Origin: Galeruca laticollis
Lineage: Eukaryota > Arthropoda > Insecta > Coleoptera > Chrysomelidae
DNA: 64,000 nt
Assembly (NCBI GenBank): GCA_963921935.1
Contig: OY998177.1
Coordinates: 103,345,015 to 103,409,014 of the forward strand
Direction: 5' to 3'
The position numbers were made by a program, and so were the translations under genes. The notes beneath the pieces are model-generated. The model made no database searches and had not been told where the DNA came from. It was given only the letters and a program-made list of their open reading frames with translations. Below, piece by piece: positions 40,272 through 52,392 of the stretch (positions are counted from its first letter, which is position 1; each line of letters starts with the position of its first letter).

Positions 40272-43200
40272 ATGACTATTATTCAGTGGAACATTGAAGG
40301 TGTATTTACACATGTCGAAATGATTCAACTTTTAATTAAACAAACACTTCCACATGTAATCTGCCTTCTAGAGACAAACTTCAAAATAAAAAAAATATTT
40401 TTCAAAACATTTTTATGCCTCCACAAAATCAGAAGCAGCACTAGTAAAGCCAGTGATGCCGTATCTATGTATTTCAATTCAAATTTGAAATCAGAAGAAA
40501 TCCCTATATAATTAAACCTAGAAGTTGTCGCAGTTAAAATAAAGTCCCCAATACAATTTTCTATATGCAACATATACTTTCCATCAGATACGGAAATTAC
40601 CTCCAAACAACTCGAATCGTTAATAGATCAAATTCCAAAACCAATGATCATAGTAGGCTATTTTAATGCACATAGCACTACATGGGGCTGTATGTCTACA
40701 GATAAAAGAGGTGAAGTCATAGAACACCTTTTAAGCTTAACCAATCTTACATTACTGAATGCGGGTGAAAAAACTCGCTTTAATTCAGTAACTGGTAATC
40801 ATTCTGCCATAGATCTGTCTATATGTGAATACTCTTCAACTCCAAGCCTAAACTGGGAAGTTTTACCGCATCCTTATGATAGTGATCACTGGCGTATACT
40901 AATTAAAAATTACAAATCCAAAAATACCGAAATATCCTTTTTAGAAAAATGGAAGACAGAAAATGCCGATTGGGAATCTTATCAAAACTCCTAATATCGA
41001 CCTTGTTGTCGAAAAATTTACTACAATGCTGGTAAAAGCTGCGGATGAAACTATAGGAAAGACAAGCAAACCAAAACGTAAACACACAGTTCCATGGTGG
41101 AATATTGAATGTCAAGAAGCTTTGAAACATGCCTTCAATGTTCTGAAAAAGCACCATACAGAGGAGAACCTAGTTAAGTTTAAAAAGTACAGAGCAAAAG
41201 CGAGATATATCATTAAAAAAAAGTAAACGTGAATCTTGGAAATAGTATCTCTATTCAATAACTGATGATACTACTCCGTCTGAAATGTGGCAAAAGATAT
41301 GCAGAATCAAAGGTATTTCATACAACCACAAGATACAGTCTCTCAATATGAACGGAAATAATTTTACTGATGACGGACAAATAACAAACGCCTTAGCAGC
41401 TTCATTTCAGAAACACTCCAGTGACCCTAAATTCATAGAAAATTAGAACATCCTAAAACAAGAGATAGTCATTACAGGAAACAATCATCCATTGAATTTA
41501 ATACAAAGTATAAGTGAACTAAAATAAGCACTTCATGATGTCAAAAACTCTAGTCCAGGACCTGTCGAAATCCCCTATAGTTTCCTTACGAATCTACCAG
41601 AAAATGCTACACAACATCTTTTGGACATGTACAATTTTCTATTCAGTACGAAGCATTTCCCTAAATTATGGAGAACAGCCATCGTAATTCCTTTTTTAAA
41701 ATCAAACAACGAATTCTTATCGAGTCGAATCCGAATTCTTATCGACCAATCTCTTTACCATCCACTATATGCAAGCTATTAGAAAACATATCAAACAAAC
41801 GTCTGCAATACTTTCTGGAATATAACAATTGAATATGTAAACAACAAAGCGGATTTAGAAAAAACAGGAGTACAATGAACAACTTAGTTAATCTGGAATC
41901 TGTCATAGATGACGCATGTGCGAGTAACCGTCAAGTACTAGCTGTTTTCTTCGATATAGTGGAAGCCTACGATACTGTGTGGAAATATGATGTCATATCA
42001 AAATTGAAACGGTGGGATATTGATAGAAACTTCCTGGCATTCGTAGAGAATTTTGTCTATGGCAGAAATTTTAGAGTTAGATGTAATAATCAACTTTCAA
42101 ATTCCTATAGTCAAGATAATGGAAATCCCTAAGGACCAACACTCAGCATCACTTTTCTTAGTAGCAATTAATCAAATAGTAGACCATATTAATACTCCAG
42201 TACAAATTGGTTTATACGCAGATGATCTTGTCATCTATGTTAGTAACAGAAATATCCACACGACCGCACAAAAATCCATCCAGTCTCTAGAAGAGTGGTC
42301 AGAGAAGATAGGCCTACGTTTTTCTACAAACAAGACTAAAGCAATGTGTTTTTCAAAACCAAATAAACCTGCCCAAGTTGACAAGTTCTCATTACACGAA
42401 GAGAATTTACAGTATGTAAGAGAACACAGATTCCTGGGAATGATACTAGATTCAAAACTCACTTGAAACAGCCACATTCAACAACTTAAAAAATCATGCA
42501 TGCACAATATGAACATTCTTAAAGTATTAGCAAATCATAATTGGGGAGCCGATACCACAAAACTACTAACTGTATATAAACCACAAATTCGAAGCAAGCT
42601 AGATTATGGTTCTATAGTGTACTCTTCAGCTAAAGGTTGCCTACTGGAGCAATTGGATGTCATACAAAACACTGCATTAAGGCTTGTACTTGGAGCTTAC
42701 AGAACCAGTCCAGTGGAAGACTCTATGCGGAACGAGCCTCCTCTTACAATCAGAAAACACAAACTGAGTCTACAATACGCAGCTAAAATCGGAGCCAATC
42801 CTAATAATCCTATTTATTTATATACCTTCTCTGATCATTTTCATTTGATTTTCGACCAAAAACCAAATCTATCCGCATCATTTAATAAACGAATTATAGA
42901 TTTCAATTTCCCGAAAATTATAGCAAACACGGTTAACTATCCTCCCCCCTGGACCATAAAAATCCCTAAATGCAATACAAATCTTCTACTGTACCCTAAA
43001 TCCAGTATTCCGTTCCCCCTGATTTTACAAAATTTTCAAGAGATCAAAAACAAGTATAAAAGCCACTACCAAATATACACAGATGCATCAAAAACATCTC
43101 AAATGGAAGCAGGAGGCGCAGCTTTCGTCAACGAAACATCCACATATCAGTTTCAGCAACCCAAGGAGTATTCCATATATTCGGCAGAATTGTTAGCAAT

Positions 43201-43672
43201 CTCCAAAGCCCTGCAACATATATTACAACAGTACTAATCAAAGACAGTCATTTTTAATGGTTCCTTAAGTGTAATACAGGGAATATTGAGAGTATACCCA
43301 AACCACCCAATGTTATGCCAAATTAAAACCGACCTTGAAGCACTCCACAATATGAATAAACAAGTCGAGTTCGTGTGGATTCCATTCCACATCGGTATAA
43401 TAGGAAATGAGAGAGCTGATCGGGAAGCTAAATATGCCTTCTGTATCAACAGAATAGGTAATAAACCCCCTGAAATTCCACATTTCGACATCAGAAGCTG
43501 TATTAAACAACATTCGACGGAAATATGGCAAAAAAGATGGGAAAAACTTAAAGACAATAAACTCCAGCGTGTCAACCCAAATCTACTACCTAAAGGGAAA
43601 ATGTCACAAAGTCAACTGGATCAAGTGAGCAATTTTATGATTGAATTTTGTTCAGGTCGTTTAATGGACTAA
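40272..43672 (+). pseudogene. I-like LINE ORF2: AP endonuclease, reverse transcriptase, RNase H (multiple stops)
   Basis: ATG 40272. Endonuclease: IIQWNIEG, LLETNFK, IIVGYFNAHS (catalytic GDFN aspartate replaced by tyrosine), AIDLSIC, SDHW. RT: SSPGPVEIPYSF, FFDIVEAYDTVW (motif A), YADDLVIY (catalytic, about 42210). RNase H: YTDASKTSQ, AELLAISKAL, VWIPFHIGIIGNERADREAK; the third-position block reads FNGSLS with glycine for aspartate. Breaks: TAA 40509-40511, frameshift near 40975, several stops 41220-41870, frameshift near 42130, TGA 42464-42466 and TAA 43235-43237. RNase H places it near the I clade; clade not proven. The 3' end merges at about 43610 with a tandem-unit repeat fragment. Confidence 0.85.
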
Positions 43673-43890
43673 TCCTAATGATTTTCGGTTCACGAGAGCT
43701 AGTGCAACGGATGCAATAGTCTTTGAAGTACCACATTTTTGGAGAAATTTCGGCTCGTTAGCACGATACAACATGTGTGTGTACAAGTGTCCAATTTTAT
43801 GGTAGCATATTGTTCAGGGCGTGTTACATAAGCGGAAAAGTTAGTTTTAATCTTTGAAACCGTTTATTTTCATTTTAATTTGAATAAAAT
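43610..43890 (+). repeat. End B and 1-2 partial units of the tandem-unit repeat family
   Basis: CAATTTTATGATTGAATTTTG (43632 on), GAGCTAGTGCAACGG, TTGGAGAAATTTCGG and GTTAGCACGATACA follow the unit consensus. Then come GCGGAAAAGTTAGTTTTAAT and CTTTGAAACCGTTTATTTT (end B, about 43835-43885). The last codons of the LINE RNase H frame run through the first unit, so the LINE 3' end is truncated here. Confidence 0.7.
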
Positions 43891-44879
43891 ACATATTTTT
43901 CTGTCTGAATTGATAAAATTGGCAACGATGGACGAAATTCAAGCCTCATCGTTCATCGTATCTTATTAATATTATGCTGACCGTGTTGTTCGTAATTATA
44001 TTATGTCTTCAACATCTTTTTTTTAATTTCCTCTTATATACAATGTTTGTGAAACTAAACCCATATTTTACTGAAGCAATTATAAACAAACAAGCAGATT
44101 TAATGTTGTGGGTACTGTCGTGGTGTTTAAATTATAAAAACTGTAAATATTTTATATTGTTTATAAATGAAAACATATAGATCGTTTCAAAATACGTCTT
44201 TATTGGTGATTGTTTATGACTAATGATTGTATACAGTGTGTTCATTATGTAATACATAAATTGATCATTAGCTAAATAAATAGATGAAAAAATCCGAAAA
44301 CAGGATAAATTTTCATTTCAATTTATTATTTTCAAACAAATAATCTTTAATGTCAGAAAAAGTGTTTTTAAGGAAACACCTTCTTTTTTTCCAATTTGCC
44401 AATTACCCTAGCTGAGCTGATTCCAAAAATGTATCGGATGTTGATTCAAATTGGTACAAGGTGAATAAAAACGCAAAAGTTGTTTGTTATTTTAACATTG
44501 TATCTATCCACTTTCATGAGTAAATAACCCTAGCCTCTGGACTAAACGTAAAAGTTTTAAAAATAGTTCTTGTCATTTGTTCTTCCCTTTGACGTTAAAA
44601 ACTGTCATAAATATCCAAGTAGTTCGTTCCAAGAAATTTCGTCTTGACTTACTACCTGCAAATCGACAATAATCTCTGAAAGATATATTAACTTTACCAA
44701 CAAATGAATAACTAATTACCTCTAATTAACCTAAATGTAAAGTAGAGACACCTATGATCGATATAAAAAAAAACAAGACATACCTAAATCTCAACACTGT
44801 CATTGTAACATTTATTCTCAAGTAATACATTTGTTGTTGAAAAACCACGTTTTTTTCAAACAAATACCACAACTTTACA
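43891..44879. other. No feature recognised
   Basis: Very AT-rich; short frames only. No domain, RNA or repeat family supported. Confidence 0.35.
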
Positions 44880-47261
44880 TGATGTTAGAATCAATAAAGC
44901 TAGAGATACAGAATAATTGGAGTATCAAAGATAAAAAAATAAGTGAGAAAATAGATATGAGCAACGCAGAGAATCTGCAATAAAGCTACTAGCTAACTTA
45001 CAAATTGACTCGGACAAATCTACGAGCTGGAAAAAGTGGTTTAGCAGTTTTAGTGGTATGATACAGCTATTCAACTAAATAAAAAGCCAGGTGAAGTTCA
45101 AGCAGCAACATTCATGGCTGTGATAGGTCGCAAATGCGATCGAAATTTACAACAGTTTCAATCTAAACAATGCAGACAAAAATAACCAACAAATAATTAT
45201 TAAAAATATATTGGAAGAGTATTTTGCTCCATTGACAAACACATCTTCCGGAAGATATGCATTTTTCAAGATAGAACAAAATGAAGACGAATAATTCAAT
45301 GAGTTTCTGCCTGGAATAAAAACACAAGCTGGTAAATGTGAGTTTGGTTTGACGAAAAGCTGAAAGACAATAAAGTATTCGGTATTAAAACTAATCAAAT
45401 AAGAGAAAAATTATTGACACAAGATAAACTAGACTTATCAAAAGCAATAACTATCTGCAAAACAAGCTAACAAACTACTAGACGTATTCTAAAGTGGAAG
45501 CAAAACTAATAAAGTATTAGTGACAAAAAAATAAAAATGCCAAAAACAAATAAAACAATAATATTTGACTGCAGAAATTGCGGCACGAACCTATACCCAG
45601 AGAATGCCCAGCTTTTAACCGTGTATCAATTGCCATAAAAACGGTCATTTTGCTAAAATGTGCCGTACCAAGGGATAATTAGTTATACAGAGAGATCTGG
45701 GCGAAGTAGAGCTAACATACAAGATAAAAAATTAAAAAAAAAACAAATATTATATTCAAAGTAGATAAAGAAAAAGTTACACCGATCCTAGGAATCGATA
45801 TCTGTGATAAATTGAGACATCGCAAGAGTCAAAACACTGAAGGTAATCAAAGTACAGATCATCTATTTGAAGGTTTGGGCTGTTACAGTATGATATCGAT
45901 TTCAAGAAGAATTCCACATGCTATAAGAGATGAGGTGAACCAAGAACTTGGCAAAATAGTGAAGCTGAATGTTATAAAGTCAGGGACAGAGCCCACTCCT
46001 GCTGTAAGTCCAATGGTAGTCATCTGACAAAAAGGTAAATTAAGAATCTGTTTAGATCAATCAGACGTAGACAAAAATATTCTGAGATGTCAATTTCCAT
46101 TCACTACTATAGACGAGATTTCAACCAATATCAAAGATTCTAAAATTTTTGCACAATTTGATTTCACAAAAGGATTTAGGCAAATTTAGCTGTCAGAGAG
46201 AACACAAAAAATATTAACGTTTGCTATCCCATGGGGAAGATAATCATTTATGTGACTTCCCTTTGGAGTATCGTCTGCACCTGAAATATTTCTAGAAATT
46301 TTAACAAATTTGATAAGTAAATTAAGAAATATGAAGGTATTCATCGATGACATATTCATTCATGCAAAAACTAGAGAACCACTACATAAAACTGTTAATG
46401 AAGTTATTGAAGTACTGAAGAAATCAGGCTAAACCATAGCAAAAATAAGTGTACTTTTGAAACAAAAACAATAAAATTTTTAGTACACATCATTTCAGCC
46501 AATGGATTAGAAGCAAACCCAAATATGGTAGCAGGTATGCAAGCAAATGAAATGCCAAAAAACAAAACAGAAATACAGAGACAAAAACACTAGTTTCACA
46601 TGAGAAATACATCAAGAAAAATCTCTGACGCAAACAAACCGTAGGCGCAAGCCTAAAAAATCTTGGTACTACACTTGTTCAAGAGAGAAAACCAATTGCT
46701 TATGGAGGTAGAACTTTGACCAAATCTGAACAGAATTATCTACAGATTGAAAAAGAAGCGCTCGCTATACTGGTTGGATGCAACAAATTCCATGAATATA
46801 TCTATGGTAAAGAGTTGACAGTGGAATCAGGCCATAAACCATTTTCAAGAAGAACATACAATCCGCTTCTGCTAGGTTATAACGCAGAATGTTTAATATT
46901 ACACCATACTCACCAAGAGTCATCTTTAAAAAGAGGTCAGAAATAACCTTAGCAGATGTTCTTAGTCGAGACTGCGATGTATCTATTCAGAAATACGAAC
47001 AAGAAGAAGATTCAAAAGTTGCAGTTATATTTCCAAATGTCATTAGATCCTGAAGAAGAACTAATCAAAGATACAAAAGAAGATCCATATTTACAGTTAC
47101 TCCTAAGACAATAATGCAATGAACTTCTAACGGAACTACACATTATTGTAACTTCAAAGAAGAAATAAGCTATAGTAAAGGAATACTTTTCAAAGGTGAC
47201 AAAATTGTAGTGCCAAAATCACAAATTCCGAAAATGCTAAAGAACATTCATCAAAGATAAA
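44880..47261 (+). pseudogene. Ty3/gypsy retrotransposon gag-pol relic
   Basis: Strongly broken frames in canonical order. Gag has helical pieces about 45090-45480 and a zinc-knuckle region (about 45570-45665, one knuckle near-complete with KNGHFAKMC-type sequence in a shifted frame). Pol: IPHAIRDEVNQELGK and VSPMVVI (45812-46027); RT motifs FAQFDFTKGFRQI, LPFGVSSAPEIF and VFIDDI (46150-46350). RNase H: PIAYGGRTLTKSEQNYLQIE and KEALAIL (about 46690-46770). The chromodomain or env is not seen, nor LTRs. Interrupted at 47262 by a Penelope end; the integrase resumes after it. Old and inactive. Confidence 0.8.
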
Positions 47262-47380
47262 ATTAACTGACGATGATATTGATTTATCGAAACAATTGTC
47301 AATTTTTTAGAATTTTCAACAATTTTCATCATATTGTGAAATTAGCTAGAAACAGTGAGTTTCATCTAAAACACTAAAAT
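47262..47380 (+). repeat. Solo Penelope terminal sequence inserted in the gypsy relic
   Basis: CTGACGATGATATTGATTTA, TCGAAACAATTGTC and TATTGTGAAATTAGCTAG, ending TTTCATCTAAAACACTAA. It has the hammerhead-like core (47267-47300) but its upstream stem I partner is replaced by gypsy DNA. No Penelope coding sequence is attached, so it is a severe truncation or a solo terminal repeat. Confidence 0.7.
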
Positions 47381-47698
47381 GATGATATATTAAAATTCAT
47401 CAGAAATTGCTTTGTGTGCGAAAAAATCATACCATATTAGTCAAAAAAATCCCCACACAATAGTCACATCAGACTTATTCGAACTGAAAGAAAAAACTTA
47501 CATAGTAATTAATATGCGACAGTTACTCTGGATACTTAGATTTTCAACAGCTGAAAAGTAAGTCATCATATGAAGTTATCGAACAACTTAAAAAATGGTT
47601 TACTGCTCATTGTTACAAACTGATGAAAATAAAGTATTGAAATATGTATTGATTGATAGGTAAATACTCGCAAATTTTCATTCAGAATAAATGACTGA
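47381..47698 (+). pseudogene. Gypsy integrase core relic
   Basis: Continues the gypsy element after the Penelope end: FIRNCFVCEK (zinc-binding region end), TSDLFELKEKTYIVI (first catalytic block), LKSKSSYEVIEQLKKWF. Frames shift several times and the remaining catalytic residues cannot be placed. Cut at about 47700 by a Jockey-like 3' end. Confidence 0.6.
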
Positions 47699-48080
47699 TT
47701 TATAAACCGGTGTGGACTTATAGCTTGCAACTATGGGCATATACCAAAAAAAAGCAATTCTAGATGCTTAGAAACTTTCCAGAATCGAATATTAAGGAAT
47801 ATTGCAGGTGTTCCTTGGTATATTCAGAACGACGATTTACATAGAGACCTCCAAGTGGAAAATATCCCAGATGAAATTTAAAAAGTAGCCATAAGACATG
47901 AAGAGAGGCTCTATAAATATCCGAACCAGCTTCTACACAACCAACTACAGATACGATGACTCAAAATAACTAAACCGTTTGAGCTTGTGTTAGTCAATAC
48001 GGTGCTGTGTAATCACAAAAAAGAAGTGAGCAAATTACGTCAAAAATTAAGATGGACCACAGGCAACATATAAAATACAA
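47699..48080 (+). pseudogene. Jockey-like LINE ORF2 C-terminal end
   Basis: YKPVWTYSLQLW, FQNRILRNIAGVPWYIQNDD, LHRDLQVENI, RHEERLYKYPN and ITKPFELV are the C-terminal signature of insect Jockey-clade RT proteins, with stops. 5'-truncated at 47699, the usual LINE insertion pattern; a poly(A) tail is not obvious. Confidence 0.7.
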
Positions 48081-48659
48081 ACTGTTAGGAGTTTAGGCAA
48101 AAGTTTTGAGAACTCTTTTAGATTAGGTGCATTATCATTGTTTAATAATAAAAATATATTTGGTAAAATGGATTTCGGAGGTCACATAGATTTTCAAATA
48201 TCAAAAACTCTATTTATAAAAGTCATAACTATTATTAAAAGAAGGGAATTTCAATACCCAAATACTCACTTGCAGAAGAAACTCTGTCCATACATTGTAT
48301 GTATATATTAGCAAAAAATCATATCCTTAAATATATTTTGAACTTACACAAAAGAATCTTCAAAATATTTCTCACATTTTTACTATTTATACAAATTAAA
48401 TCACTCACACTCACTAGCAAAAACACTTGCTACTATTCACATTTCTCGTTTTTTTGGACACTCTGTATAAAAAACCTAACGTAAAATAAACACGTTTGAT
48501 ACGGATGAGAAAAATTCCAAGATTTCTTTGAACGTTAGAATGGAACTTTCATTTGGACGATCTACATTGAGATCGAGACTTTTTCGTCTTCAGTATGAAC
48601 AGTGACGTAAGAAACAAGCAACGGTCCTGAGTACAGTGAATTCACGCCAATGTATTTAT
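48081..48659. other. No feature recognised
   Basis: AT-rich DNA. A slightly coding-like patch at 48500-48620 matches nothing I can name. Confidence 0.35.
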
Positions 48660-49950
48660 TACTGATCTCTACAATTATCACTTAAAAAGACAGTTTAAAA
48701 GTGGAGAACTCCCTAGATTTATCTGTTCATTGACGACTTCATATTGTGGGTTTCTTAAGTGTCTTCTAATTTCCAATTCATTAAGGAAATCCAGTTCTTG
48801 TTTCTTATCACAACTATGTAGTACTTCAAGTTCTGTGTTAGGTGTCAATGAATGATTGGTGTCAAGTAGATGTCTGGCGTAGTGGGATACATCTGGTTGT
48901 TTTAATCTGTATGCTCGTAAGTGTTCACTGTATCGGATTTCAAAATTTCTAAGGGTCTGGCCCAAATAGACAGCATTACATTCTGGACATTTAAGTTTAT
49001 ATATACCAGATTTCATTATTGGTGATATTATTGTTTCTATATTTAACAATTTTGTACCTATGTTACTTCCTGTTTTTGTTGCTAAAGTTATTATCTTTGA
49101 AATATTATTAGAAATATTTGTATGTATGTAATGGTTTTATGAGTTTTTATTTCTTTAGTTTGTTTAGGAAATATTAGTTGTAATGCCACTTTTTCCTCTT
49201 TTTTACTAATTAGTTTATTTATCATATGTAATGGGTAACCGTTGGATGTTGCTATTTGTTTAATTGTGTTAATCTCTTTATCAAAATTACATTTGTTCAT
49301 AGGAACTGAAAATGCTCTATGTATCATTGAATTATATGCCACTAGTTTATCGGACATGGGATGATTGGAACTGTATGGAATAGTCACATCAGTGTGTGCT
49401 GGTTTTCGGTGAATCGAATAATCAAGTGCATTATTAACTCTTTGAATTTTTAAATCAAAAAATGTGATTGAACTATTTTCTTCAACTTCTAATATTGATT
49501 TTTGGGTGTAAATTATTAATCTGGTTGAAAAATATATCTAATTGTCGTTCACTACCCATAAAACAAGCTAATATGTCATCTACATATCTATACCAAAATA
49601 AAACATTTTTTGAAATATTACTTTCAAAGATATTTCTTTCTAAACTGTCCATAAAAATGTTTGCCAAAATTGGCGATATAGAGCTTCACATTGCTAAACC
49701 TTCATTTTGAATATATATCTTATTGCCAAAAGTGAAATAATTCTGAATAATACATACATCAAATAAATTAAGTATATCTGATATTATTCCTGGATTAATA
49801 TTTTTATCTTCTAGTAACTTTCTTACAAGTATTAGATATTCTTTAGGAAGAATTTTAGTGAACATATTGGTAACATCAAATGAAATAAGCTTCGAGCTAT
49901 CTTGCAAGTTGAATGTTTTTAATTTTTTGATCAGTTCCATTGAATTTCTA
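48660..49950 (-). pseudogene. Penelope-like element copy D: RT with YVDD and GIY-YIG endonuclease
   Basis: The most informative copy. Minus strand: RT palm with FDVTNMFTKILP (49940 down), GLAM at the GLPMGS position with frame loss, ANIFMDSLERNIF and the catalytic YRYVDDILACF (about 49570), thumb (RAFSVPMNKCNFDKE, ISKKEEKVALQL), then endonuclease IYKLKCPECNAVYLGQTLR, RYSEHLRAYR, RHLLDTNHS to TAA near 48678. Frames change near 49680, 49480, 49390 and 49085. The N-terminal third is missing: at about 49950 the coding sequence meets a terminal-repeat block in the opposite orientation. Confidence 0.88.
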
Positions 49951-50110
49951 ATAGATGATATTTATGCAATATCGAAACAATTGTCAATTTTTCAGAATTT
50001 TTAACATTTTTCAATAAACTGTGGAGTTGACTAGAAACAGTAAGTTTCATGTATAACACTAATATGAGTAGATTCCACAAAGTAAGGGTTGAGACAGTTG
50101 ACTTCATTAA
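49951..50110 (+). repeat. Penelope terminal block next to copy D, opposite orientation
   Basis: GATATTTATGCAATATC (a 6-bp-stem hairpin at the helix II position), CGAAACAATTGTC, then GTGGAGTTGACTAG and TTCCACAAAGTAAGG. Orientation is plus while the adjoining coding copy is minus, an inverted junction like that of copy C. Confidence 0.65.
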
Positions 50111-51264
50111 GTCATTTATCAATTTCTGATTCTTTCATCATCATTATATTTTAATACAAGAAGATATTCACCAATTATACGTAAATAATAACTTGGTTTA
50201 TATTGTGAAATATAACTCTCTTTATCTTTAGGATCTTCATTATTCCTTATATCAGCAATCTAATCGATTAAAAGCTTAAAACTGGTAAGCGTGTGACAAT
50301 CATTTGATAATTATACTTATTTTTATCTCTTCTCTACCACCCAAACATTTTTAGAATCGGCGGAACATGTCGGAAGCTTTATCGTTAGGATTTCACACGA
50401 TCCTCGGTAAACAAGTTGTAACAACATATTTTACGAAGGGCAGAGGATACACTTTCAAGATATTGATTGCAACATTATTCGGTTAATTATTTCAAAAGTT
50501 CAATTGATTATACAGTGTGTCCGAGGATGGGATGACAAGAGGAAAAACTGTTCTATTTTCAGTTTTACTGAAAAATGTTATTCTTTATAAAAAGAATAAG
50601 AATCCTATAAAATGAAATAGATTTTTCAAAACATGCCACATTTCATATTGAATTTTATGTAAGACCCTAAGAATTTTTGCATTAAGTTCGAAAATATAAT
50701 AATAATCTAGTGAGTGAATTTTGCTGTGTAGCTTTCAACTTGGGTGAATACTTCCTGATTTAACGCCTCCTCTAGAAAATGAGGTCCGATTATATTCGAT
50801 CTCGTAATACAGCACACCAAAAATTTACCTTTTTAGCAAATTGATCTCACTAAATTAGATCTATTAATGGCTTTAGAACTGACTTTAAATATGTTTTCTA
50901 TTGATTACGTGACAAATATCAAACTTGGCTGTAGGGAATCCTAATACCATTTGAAAGAGGATCGTTTATTGTATCGGATAGGATAAAAAAATACCGGGTG
51001 TTCCATTTAAGATAAGCATGTTATTCAAGTTAGCAGGAGTCCATAATATTTCGTACTTTTTGGAACATCCTGTACATTTATACATAATTCTAAATTTTGC
51101 AAATAGTAGCCCAAAGGTTTTAAATCAACTGATCCCAGGCAATTTTTTTATTACATCCCGTTTTACCGTTACTCTTTTTTTGTAACACACTGTATTTCGA
51201 GAAAAACCAAGAAATATCGAAAACCAAAAGTGGTAGGTATAGGGAATCCTTAAGAAACAGACAT
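50111..51264. other. No feature recognised
   Basis: AT-rich, with a few GC-richer patches (50370-50460) but no supported coding, RNA or repeat feature. Confidence 0.35.
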
Positions 51265-52202
51265 TATTACTTTTCCGCCCAACCTATCTAATATGCGATT
51301 TACCACAAAAAAAGTTGGAATTTTGAAAATTATTTTTGAGTTATTTTTACGTTTTCCATCAACAACAACACGAAAAAACGGTTTTTAGAAAAATAAACGG
51401 TTTTAAAGATTAAAACTAACTTTTCCGCATCTGTGGCCCTGAACAATATTCTATCATAAAATTGTTACTTGTATACACTTCGGGGGATGTATCGTGCTAA
51501 CAAACCGAAATTTCTCCAAAAATATCCAAAAATTTAGTATATCTGGATTTATAGGACCCGCTGTACTCGCTCTAGTCAACTGAAAATCAATAGGGTACAT
51601 CTGTGAGACACCTTGAACAATATTCAATCATAAAATTGATCAACCGTTTACTCTCTGGAGGTCGTATCGTGCTAACAAACTGAAAATTCTCCAAAAATGA
51701 CAAAAATTTGGTACTTCAAGTACCATAGCACCTGTTGTACTGGCTTTAGTGAGCTGAATATCAATAGGATTCATCTTTGAGACGCTCTGAATAATAACCA
51801 AACATAAAATTGGTCACTTATATATACTCCGGAGGCTGTATCGTGCTACTAACTGAAACAAAAATATCGTACTTTGTGTACTGTAGCACCTGTTGTATTG
51901 GCTCTGGTGAGCTGGAAATCAATAGGGTTCATCAGTGAGACGCCCTGAATAATATTCAATCATAAAATTAGTTACTTGTTGAACTCCGGAGGCTGTATCG
52001 TGCTAACAAACTGAAATTTCTCAAAAAATGACAAAATGTCGTACTTCAAGTACCATAGCACCCGTTGTACTGGCTTTGGTGAACTGAAAATCAATAAGGT
52101 CCATCTGTGACATGTCCTTAACAATATTCAATCATAAATTTGCTGACTTATTGCACTCCGGAGGCTGTATCGTACTAACAAGACATCTAAGGAAAAGTGG
52201 CC

Positions 52203-52234
<32 letters not shown>

Positions 52235-52392
52235 CGACATACACACAGGATTTTTTTTCTAAAAACCGTTTTTTCGTGTTGTTGTTGATGGAAAACGTAA
52301 AAATAACTCGAATTTTTTTTTCAAAATTCCAACTTATTTTGGGGTAAACCAATACTTTTCTCGCATATTGAAAGGTTAGGCGGAAAAGTAAA
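51265..52392 (-). repeat. Tandem-unit repeat element, copy V (minus), preceded by a plus-strand end A
   Basis: 51265-51390 is a plus-strand end A (ACTTTTCCGCCCAACC, TATCTAATATGCG). It is truncated at TTTTTAGAAAAATAA and joined, at shared A/ACGGTTTT sequence, to end B of a minus-strand copy. Units with CGTGCTAACAAA-type cores lie at about 51491, 51669, 51840, 52000 and 52171 (spacing 160-178). A perfect-looking GAC run (52203-52239), the conserved segment and end A (AGGTTAGGCGGAAAAGTA) finish at about 52392. Confidence 0.8.
52203..52239. repeat. (GAC)n trinucleotide run
   Basis: About 12 consecutive CGA/GAC triplets at the position where every end A of the family carries a degenerate GAC/GTC run. 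Confidence 0.85.

Noticed and set aside
42235..42477. Minus-strand frame within the I-like LINE RT
   Set aside because: Antisense shadow of the RT palm/thumb region; no domain.
44880..47698. Endogenous retrovirus with envelope
   Set aside because: No envelope-like frame, signal peptide or LTR is visible; the order fits a plain Ty3/gypsy retrotransposon.
52128..52352. Valine-rich short protein on the minus strand
   Set aside because: The valine run is simply translation of the GAC/GTC trinucleotide repeat.
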